Below, in pieces: positions 32,571-37,508 of a stretch of 37,508 bases of DNA. The notes under the pieces were generated by a model, which was not told the origin of the DNA, searched no databases, and saw nothing but the letters and a program-made list of their open reading frames with translations. Origin of the DNA: Candidatus Kaiserbacteria bacterium (GTDB taxonomy: Bacteria > Patescibacteriota > Minisyncoccia > Phycocordibacterales > UBA2100); NCBI GenBank assembly GCA_016867375.1, contig VGJQ01000010.1, positions 1 through 37,508 on the forward strand, read 5' to 3'. How positions within the stretch are numbered: the stretch's first letter is position 1; each line of letters opens with the position of its first letter. A program made the translations under genes and the position numbers.

Positions 32571-32599
32571 TTGATTTTTCTCATGAAAGGTTGTATAAT
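32571..32599 (+). promoter_or_regulatory. Sigma-70-type promoter of the gene at 32632
   Basis: TTGATT (32571-32576), a 17-bp spacer and a perfect TATAAT (32594-32599), giving a leader of about 26 nt. It is one of the best promoters in the window. Confidence 0.8.
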
Positions 32600-32631
32600 A
32601 AACTTTAGTGTAATGGTAATGGGAGAAGAAA

Positions 32632-32949
32632 ATGTTGACAGCAAGCGAACGGAAGGCGCTGATGACCGCGGGGAAGATCACTCTGGTGCGAAATTACATA
32701 AGCATGCTCCCCCCTCAGACGCAAATCTCTATCAAGGCCTATGAGGAATTTATCGACAAGAAGCTCGAAGAGCCCACCGCACTTCGTGTCGATGGTTTCG
32801 AGCTATTCGGATCATGGGATGATAGTCCCGGGGAAAATGTCCTCAATGCTCTTACGCGCCTCTATGAGGCGGGAGGGTATCACGTCACCTGGCGAAGTGC
32901 ACGCACGGACGGTCCGAAGAATATGATGTGTCTGGAGTATCCTTTCTGA
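32632..32949 (+). CDS. Small soluble protein of unknown function
   Basis: The 105-residue product (MLTASERKALMTAGKITLVR to MMCLEYPF) is mixed alpha/beta with no signal peptide, membrane helix or known motif. Features include YEEFIDKKLEEPTALRVDGFELFGSWDD and AGGYHVTWRS. It has a strong promoter, GGGAGAAG as ribosome-binding site, and its own terminator. It is therefore very likely expressed, but I recognise no family. Confidence 0.75.
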   Translation: MLTASERKALMTAGKITLVRNYISMLPPQTQISIKAYEEFIDKKLEEPTALRVDGFELFGSWDDSPGENVLNALTRLYEAGGYHVTWRSARTDGPKNMMCLEYPF

Positions 32950-32969
32950 CAGACAGATCTCGACTCGAT

Positions 32970-33004
32970 AAGCCCGACCGGAAGGTCGGGCTTCTCTTTT
33001 TTCT
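32970..33004 (+). terminator. Factor-independent terminator
   Basis: A perfect 10-bp stem AAGCCCGACC with GGTCGGGCTT, GGAA loop, followed by CTCTTTTTTCT. Confidence 0.92.
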
Positions 33005-33007
33005 CTA

Positions 33008-33385
33008 CTATGCAGCTGCTTGCGGAAACATCGACTTGAGTTTGGACACGACGTCTTCAGGACTCATCTGCGCCTTGACGAGATACTCGGTGACACCAAA
33101 TTTCTTGACCTGATCCATGACTTCCGGGCCGGAGAGATTACTCAGTACGACGACTTTCGTATGGAAGGTCTCAGTATCAGACCGGATCGTCCGCAAGACG
33201 CCAAAACCGTCTTCATTGGGCATGAGAAGGTCGAGCAAGATCACATCGGGATGCCAGCTCTTCGCCTCTACCTCCGCCTCAAAGCCGTCCATCGCCGCAT
33301 GCGTATCGAAGCCAGCTTTAATCAGCGTGTTTACAAGAATCTTTGAAAGCAACGTGTCATCTTCTGCCACCAATACTTTTGTCAT
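33008..33385 (-). CDS. Stand-alone response-regulator receiver (CheY-like)
   Basis: The 125-residue product is a single receiver domain: acidic pair EDD (residues 8-10), phospho-acceptor Asp52 in VILLDLLMP, Ser82 in VVLSN, and Lys104 in YLVKA. There is no output domain and no histidine kinase nearby, so it is an orphan. A TATAAT at 33392-33397 ends 6 nt before the ATG, so its mRNA is probably leaderless. The promoter overlaps the 3' end of the multicopper oxidase gene. Confidence 0.93.
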   Translation of the reverse strand: MTKVLVAEDDTLLSKILVNTLIKAGFDTHAAMDGFEAEVEAKSWHPDVILLDLLMPNEDGFGVLRTIRSDTETFHTKVVVLSNLSGPEVMDQVKKFGVTEYLVKAQMSPEDVVSKLKSMFPQAAA

Positions 33386-33391
33386 GAATTG

Positions 33392-33419
33392 ATTATAATA
33401 CCGTTATTCGACCTTGAAA
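33392..33419 (-). promoter_or_regulatory. Promoter of the response regulator gene, inside the oxidase 3' end
   Basis: On the minus strand TTTCAA (33414-33419), a 16-bp spacer and a perfect TATAAT (33392-33397), then 6 nt to the ATG. It overlaps the oxidase stop codon at 33404. Confidence 0.6.
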
Positions 33420-34987
33420 GTAAGCATCATGCCTGCCTCAATGTGCTCGAGGATGTGGCAATGCGCCATCCAAGTGCCGGGATTGGAGGTGTCGAGGATG
33501 ATATCGACCGTTTCCCCCGCTTTTACGAGCACCGTATCTTTCCAGACCAGATTCCTCTGCGGTACACCATCGCGCGAGACGACGAGGAAGCGTTGCCCAT
33601 GGAAGTGAATCGGGTGTTGCATGGGATGCATGGACTTTGCGTCATTCGTGATACGGATTTTAACTGGTTCGCCTTTCTTGAAGGTCCAATCGATGTCCAT
33701 ATTTTTCTTTCCGGTGCCTTGATCGATTATGTTCCACTTCACGGAGTCGGCATTGGACATGTGATTCATCATGCTCGTATCCGAATCATCCCATTCGATA
33801 CCTTCTTCGGGCACTCCTCCCATCATGCCGCCCATCATCGAGCCGTTCGTCATCATGCGAGCGCCGTGCCCGCCTCCGGCCATCGTCCCCATCATGTCGA
33901 CGGTGAGCGCGACGCGCTTGTCGGGCTCCTTCGTGAAGTAAGAGCGGAATGGATCTATGCTCGTTTTTGTAGCAACATTTTCTTGCAATTGATTGAACTC
34001 GATGGCATATGATGTACCGATTGGTTCGTCACTCGCAGCAATAGTACCGAGCGTTGTCGTTCCGTCCGGCGTTTGGTTCACCATCGCCGCATTCTCTGTG
34101 ACGAGCACATCCATAGTTGCTCGCTCTGATGGCCCAATGAGTACGCTCTCTACCCACTGCGCTTTCTCGTATGCGCCGCTGTCGCCGCCCACAAGCTTCA
34201 TTTTCGTTCCCGGAATCGCAAAATTGAACGGACGCGTATTTGCCGCATTGGTAAGGTAGAGGCGCACCACTTCCCCCTTCTGTGCATTGAGCACATAATC
34301 TGGCTCACCGTTTATAAGCATGACATTGCCGAAGCGTCCCATGAGCGTGCGGTCTGCCTTCTTGGCGCTTATGTTGATCTTGCCGCTTGTGGTGAGCGAA
34401 GTCGAACCATCCTCAATGAGGATGTCGTCGAGAAAGAGCGCAACTTCACGGTTGACTGGTGGCCAATAATTCTCATCCTCTGGCACGACGAGGTACTGTC
34501 CGTACGCACCAAGCTCTTGAGCATAGTCATCGCGCACGTGCGGGTGGTACCAGTACATGCCAGCGTCGGGGAACTTCAGTACGTAGGTGAATGAGCCACT
34601 GGGCGGGATTTCCTTCTGTGTCGATTGCGAACCGTCGAACGCATTGTCCATCCTAACGCCGTGGGAGTGCAACATCGTCGGGATGGCACTCTTATTCTTG
34701 AAGTTGATCGTCACTTCCGCGCCTTGCGCGATCTTGATCAGAGGCCCCGGTATCGAGCCATTGTACGCAAGCATCGCATACGCCGTGCCGTTGATCTCTT
34801 TCGTCACTTCGTCCATAACGAGATCGTACGTGTCGCCGTTTTTGAGCTCGACAATCTCGCTCGCTTTGGCAAGTGGCGCCGAGCGATTGAATGCGGGTAT
34901 CGCGGCAATGATGGCAATGACGACAATCACCAACCCCGCGAAGAAGAATTGTCTGCCTGCACTGAGGGGACTCGAAGTGTTAGTCAT
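33404..34987 (-). CDS. Multicopper oxidase (CueO/CopA-like) with Met-rich insert
   Basis: This envelope enzyme oxidises Cu(I) or other reduced substrates with O2. The 527-residue product has a signal anchor (about 11-32) and all four copper-ligand motifs: HSHG (107-110), YWYHPH (145-150), HPIHFHG (458-464) and HCHILEHIEAGM (509-520, with the type 1 Cys510 and axial Met520). Residues about 365-412 form a Met/His/Gly-rich insert (MMGTMAGGGHGARMM, SMMGGMMGG, SMMNHM), like the methionine-rich segments of copper-tolerance oxidases. It overlaps the stop of the His-rich gene upstream by 8 bp and belongs to the copper/redox cluster running from 37415. A strict O2-dependent enzyme suggests at least microaerobic conditions. 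Confidence 0.95.
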   Translation of the reverse strand: MTNTSSPLSAGRQFFFAGLVIVVIAIIAAIPAFNRSAPLAKASEIVELKNGDTYDLVMDEVTKEINGTAYAMLAYNGSIPGPLIKIAQGAEVTINFKNKSAIPTMLHSHGVRMDNAFDGSQSTQKEIPPSGSFTYVLKFPDAGMYWYHPHVRDDYAQELGAYGQYLVVPEDENYWPPVNREVALFLDDILIEDGSTSLTTSGKINISAKKADRTLMGRFGNVMLINGEPDYVLNAQKGEVVRLYLTNAANTRPFNFAIPGTKMKLVGGDSGAYEKAQWVESVLIGPSERATMDVLVTENAAMVNQTPDGTTTLGTIAASDEPIGTSYAIEFNQLQENVATKTSIDPFRSYFTKEPDKRVALTVDMMGTMAGGGHGARMMTNGSMMGGMMGGVPEEGIEWDDSDTSMMNHMSNADSVKWNIIDQGTGKKNMDIDWTFKKGEPVKIRITNDAKSMHPMQHPIHFHGQRFLVVSRDGVPQRNLVWKDTVLVKAGETVDIILDTSNPGTWMAHCHILEHIEAGMMLTFKVE

Positions 34988-35402
34988 ATTGTAATTCTAT
35001 TTTATCATTATCCCTCATAATGTAATTCTCGTATTCGGTATTCTCTTTGCCGTTGACTGTCATGCGCATATTTGAGCCGAATTGACGCATGTCTTTACCC
35101 CAGATCTTGAAGAATTGCCCGAGCATGATGTCCCCTTTCCTTACCACACCCTGAAACTCAAGGTGTATAAGTGGAAGATCCTCATGCGTGTGCATCGGCT
35201 GATGCACCGCACCCAGGCCGATATTCTGCGGTATTTCTACCTTCTCGCCTTTGACGTAGATCGCGAGTTGCGGGTGGGAGTGCAACCCGCGCCGTGCGAT
35301 CACGTCTGGATCGCTTGGCTGCAAGAAAGCCGACCATGCGAATAAAGCCGCAATCACGGCGACAATGCCGATAATCCATACTGTTGTAGAAATGTTTTTC
35401 AT
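34980..35402 (-). CDS. Membrane-anchored His-rich protein, likely metal-related
   Basis: The 140-residue product has one N-terminal helix (about 6-27, TVWIIGIVAVIAALFAWSAFL). An exported domain follows with RGLHSHPQLAIYVKGEKVEIPQNIGL, VHQPMHTHEDLPLIHLEF and FKIWGKDMRQFGSNMRM. The His, Met and acidic residues suggest copper binding, and its 8-bp overlap with the multicopper oxidase gene suggests joint function. I do not recognise a named family. ATG at 35402 was chosen because the longer frame begins inside element copy H. Confidence 0.8.
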   Translation of the reverse strand: MKNISTTVWIIGIVAVIAALFAWSAFLQPSDPDVIARRGLHSHPQLAIYVKGEKVEIPQNIGLGAVHQPMHTHEDLPLIHLEFQGVVRKGDIMLGQFFKIWGKDMRQFGSNMRMTVNGKENTEYENYIMRDNDKIELQYD

Positions 35403-35462
35403 AACGAATGATGTTGGTCCACCAAATACCGCAGTGACACTTCGGTATTGGCGGATGTTTTC

Positions 35463-35608
35463 TAAGGGCTCGTCCACAAATTAACGTACCCGTTATTTGT
35501 GGACTACACTTATGGGCCCGTTCATTTTGTGTTGCAGTTATAAGTGCTCACTTGCATACATGACCACAAGTCATGTATGCAAAAGTGAGCCTTATGAACG
35601 GGACCTAA
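35463..35608 (-). repeat. Palindromic element, copy H (long form, 146 bp)
   Basis: On the plus strand it reads TAAGGGCTCGTCC, second hairpin, CTAC, GGGCCCGTTCAT. A nested hairpin with long arms follows (GCTCACTTGCATACATGAC paired with GTCATGTATGC and AAGTGAGC), then ATGAACGGGACCTAA. The nested stem is the best preserved of all copies. It separates the His-rich gene from the membrane protein gene of the copper cluster. Confidence 0.92.
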
Positions 35609-35653
35609 TGTTAATGCGCGTGCTCGCTGGCGCCGCCACAGCCGTTCATACGA

Positions 35654-36202
35654 TTACGGATTGATGCTGCACACGGCCGGATTTTGGATGTACATGGCGG
35701 TGATGATAATGGAAGCAATGAGGAGCGCGACACCGAGCAGGCCGAATTCGGCGCCGCCGAAGGGCAGAATCGCCAAGGCGCCGGAGGCCCCGACAAGCGA
35801 AAACCCGCTCATAAGGACAAACGATCCGCACGCGGCGCAGCCTGTCCCCAGTACCCCGCTGACGACTCCGAGGAATCCAGTGGCGATACCGCCTCTTTGC
35901 ACGAGCGCGACGCGATACTTGAGATAGTACGCGAACATGGCGAGATTGATCCCGAACAAGATTGCGATCGCAATCGTCAGCACACCCGAGAACACGCTGA
36001 AATTGGTCGTGATCGACCCAAGCAGCGAGAGCGGCAACCCGATCTTGTCTTTTAGCGAAGCGTCCGTGTGGCCCATGACGCGTATGATGAGCGGCAAGTT
36101 CGGCAGCCACACCGCCAGGGCAAACACCGTTGCTCCGGAAACGAATGCCACTATCGTGTATGCCGGTTGTCGAAACACTTTGTACAGTGCCTGGATGAGC
36201 AT
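35654..36202 (-). CDS. Multi-pass membrane protein of the copper/redox cluster
   Basis: The 182-residue product has about four to five transmembrane helices and a conspicuous LGTGCAACGSFVLMSG segment whose two Cys face a membrane segment. It ends NPAVCSINP. I recognise no named family. The start lies 2 nt after the stop of the DsbA-like gene, so the two are co-transcribed. The Cys pair next to a thiol oxidoreductase gene suggests thiol or metal chemistry in the membrane, which is inference. Confidence 0.8.
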   Translation of the reverse strand: MLIQALYKVFRQPAYTIVAFVSGATVFALAVWLPNLPLIIRVMGHTDASLKDKIGLPLSLLGSITTNFSVFSGVLTIAIAILFGINLAMFAYYLKYRVALVQRGGIATGFLGVVSGVLGTGCAACGSFVLMSGFSLVGASGALAILPFGGAEFGLLGVALLIASIIITAMYIQNPAVCSINP

Positions 36203-36204
36203 GA

Positions 36205-36924
36205 TTATTTCTCTTTAAGCGCAAGCTCAATGAGCTGTTTCACCGTCGCTTCAGGTTGTGCGCCCGAGAGTTCGAACTTCTTGCCGTTTGCCGCGACGAT
36301 GATGCTCCACGGGGTACCGCTGCCGCCCGTTGCCATGGCATTTTGCGTATCCTCCTCGACATGCGCCGCCCATTTTCCGCTTGAGAGACACGTGTTGAAC
36401 TCTTGGACATCGAGACCGATGAATTTCGCGATGTTCGGCAGCTCCGCCGCATCAAGGCCATTGTTCGCCGGCGTTACCTCGAAGAGACGATCGGCGTATT
36501 TCCAGAACGCTTCATTGCCACCCAGCTCGCCTGCGCATTCGAGCGCCTCTGCCTCCTTGTCGGCTTTGGGGTGCAGTTGGTCGAGCGGAAAGTGCCGATA
36601 CACCCAAGCAACCTTCCCCGAGGGTCCGTATTCATCCATCACGTTGCGCATTGTCTCGTGGAAGCGTTTGCAGAAGGGGCACTCAGTGTCGGAGTATTCG
36701 ACGATTTTTACAGGCGCATCGGGATTGCCGCGGATATGATCGCTCTTGGATACAGCGGTCATTTTCTCGAGATCGCCGCTTCCTTGTGCGACTGCTTGCG
36801 GCCGCTGCGCACTTCCTTGTGTGGGGGTACGTATGCCTGCATACACTGCTCCGGCAATGATGACTCCCGCTATCACGATTGCAATGGGGATCAATAGGTA
36901 ATTCGATGTTGATTTTGTTTCCAT
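36205..36924 (-). CDS. DsbA-like membrane-anchored thiol oxidoreductase
   Basis: This protein forms or shuffles disulfides outside the membrane. The 239-residue product has a signal anchor (about 9-30) and a linker. A thioredoxin-fold domain follows with DAPVKIVEYSDTECPFCKRFHE (active site CPFC, residues 82-85), VAWVYRHFPLDQLHPKA, and the cis-Pro loop as SGTPWSIIV. The usual loop is TPT; Trp after Pro is less common. It belongs to the DsbA/BdbD-like group used by CPR. It lies directly upstream of the membrane protein gene. Disulfide-rich exported proteins in this window (such as the one at 30812) are possible clients. Confidence 0.93.
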   Translation of the reverse strand: METKSTSNYLLIPIAIVIAGVIIAGAVYAGIRTPTQGSAQRPQAVAQGSGDLEKMTAVSKSDHIRGNPDAPVKIVEYSDTECPFCKRFHETMRNVMDEYGPSGKVAWVYRHFPLDQLHPKADKEAEALECAGELGGNEAFWKYADRLFEVTPANNGLDAAELPNIAKFIGLDVQEFNTCLSSGKWAAHVEEDTQNAMATGGSGTPWSIIVAANGKKFELSGAQPEATVKQLIELALKEK

Positions 36925-37007
36925 GGAGTTTTTGTGTCTAAGAATGGGCACGAGTAAATACATGCTAAGAGCCTGCCCCCTGACAGGGACAAGCTACGGT
37001 AGGCGCG

Positions 37008-37415
37008 TTAGAAAACTTTCGAGTGGAGGATCCCGTTAGAGAATAGCTCTTGGAATGGATTCGCGGGCGGCAGGTACTCCTTTCGTGCGTAGCGCGCAGG
37101 CACCCGTTGGAGAGAAGGGGGCCGGATGGGTATCTTATTGATCCAACATACAAGCCCGACGGAAAAAGCGAGGAGCAGTAACAAGAGCGACGCGATATCC
37201 TTTTGCCACGGCAGTGCGGCAAACGTGACCTTCCATGCCGCGATATGCTCAAGGGGCGATATCTGGCAGATCGCCGTCATACCCGGCATGAAGCAATCTG
37301 CATTCATACTGCCGTCCATTTCCATATGCATGCCAAGATGGGGCACACCGGAACCCCCGACAATGAGGAGGGTGATGATGAGTACTGAGAATATAGGGCT
37401 CGTCCGGAAATACAT
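37008..37415 (-). CDS. Membrane protein with Met/His/Cys-rich extracytoplasmic loop
   Basis: The 135-residue product has a first hydrophobic segment (about 6-24). An exported loop rich in metal-binding side chains follows (HLGMHMEMDGSMNADCFMPGMTAICQISPLEH), then a second helix (about 74-93, IASLLLLLLAFSVGLVCWI) and a Pro-rich tail. The Met/His/Cys loop beside a multicopper oxidase cluster suggests copper handling. ATG at 37415 is preceded by AGGA; a TTG at 37466 would add 17 basic residues. I recognise no named family. Confidence 0.75.
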   Translation of the reverse strand: MYFRTSPIFSVLIITLLIVGGSGVPHLGMHMEMDGSMNADCFMPGMTAICQISPLEHIAAWKVTFAALPWQKDIASLLLLLLAFSVGLVCWINKIPIRPPSLQRVPARYARKEYLPPANPFQELFSNGILHSKVF

Positions 37416-37462
37416 TGATCCTATAGACTTCAGTGCGCGTCGAATACGGCCGCGACGATTGA

Positions 37463-37503
37463 GCAAAAAGCGAGGCGTACCCGAGGTACGATGAGCTTTT
37501 TGC
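37463..37503. terminator. Hairpin at the right window edge
   Basis: GCAAAAAGC (37463-37471) pairs with GCTTTTTGC (37495-37503), and an inner GTACC pairs with GGTAC. It may be a terminator of a gene outside the window, or part of a leader. Confidence 0.4.
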
Positions 37504-37508
37504 GATTG

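Noticed and set aside
37396-37408. AGGGCTCGTCC-like end of the palindromic element inside the start of the gene at 37008
   Set aside because: Only 11 bases match, with no hairpin or second end nearby; it is most likely chance within coding sequence.

Overview
The window looks like a chromosome segment of a Patescibacteria (CPR), Parcubacteria-like bacterium. The evidence is an exported protein with GYAWSDNIGWVSF repeats, several large surface proteins with Ig, PKD, peptidoglycan-binding and coiled-coil domains, many small membrane proteins of unknown function, no biosynthetic operons, and a lone response regulator. TGA is used as a stop (for example at 1209, 7207 and 24241), so the code is the standard bacterial one, not the TGA=Gly code of Gracilibacteria. 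No rRNA, tRNA or CRISPR array was seen. Assignment below phylum level is inference.

Layout. 1-2623 (-) is an exported-protein operon: a small membrane protein, a GYAW-repeat protein and an Ig-repeat protein that runs off the left edge. 2677-5582 (-) holds tyrS and lysS. 5623-6587 is a REP-associated tyrosine transposase (RAYT) unit bounded by identical 21-bp palindromes. 6684-10975 carries a PAP2 phosphatase, a CAP-domain protein, a CPBP protease, a histidine phosphatase and an M29 aminopeptidase. 11239-13075 has an unknown membrane protein and a two-gene coiled-coil/small-membrane-protein module. 13551-16027 has a DEAD-box helicase and an unknown protein. 16160-16336 is an N-terminal stump of a flavoprotein gene. 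16497-21093 has a second, rearranged copy of the coiled-coil module and a 1066-residue membrane protein of unknown function. 21453-22559 is an exported TIM-barrel-like protein. 22648-25624 (-) is a manganese-type ABC importer operon led by its DtxR/MntR-like regulator. 25960-29788 has a small unknown gene, a 3-methyladenine DNA glycosylase and pyruvate phosphate dikinase with a structured leader. 29889-33385 has small unknown genes, a secreted peptidoglycan-binding/PKD/Kazal protein and a response regulator. 33404-37415 (-) is an envelope copper/redox cluster: multicopper oxidase, His-rich anchored protein, membrane protein, DsbA-like oxidoreductase and a Met/Cys-containing membrane protein.

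The most unusual content lies between genes. Eight copies of one palindromic element were found, in a long form of about 145 bp and a short form of about 95 bp, at 5644, 11799, 13096, 13402, 21311, 25868, 30702 and 35463. Each has imperfect terminal inverted repeats, an outer hairpin (nested with a second hairpin in the long form) and a second 14-bp hairpin. In seven copies that second hairpin is preceded by GTAG, the tetranucleotide known from RAYT-mobilised REP sequences. In four copies the element end supplies the exact TAA stop codon of the adjoining gene, including that of the RAYT itself. Further palindrome families accompany it: 21-bp palindromes with an invariant AAGTC-N-GACTT core and covarying arms, a 38-bp double cruciform in two copies, a 15-bp-arm repeat at 16388, and a 44-bp palindrome at 13302.

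Expression signals fall into two classes. Some genes (tyrS, lysS, M29 peptidase, histidine phosphatase, response regulator, the 124-residue membrane protein) have a -10-like hexamer 6 to 9 nt before ATG and little or no room for a leader. Others (CPBP protease, the unknown gene at 15026, PPDK, several small unknowns) have strong AGGAGG-type ribosome-binding sites. Factor-independent terminators are abundant.
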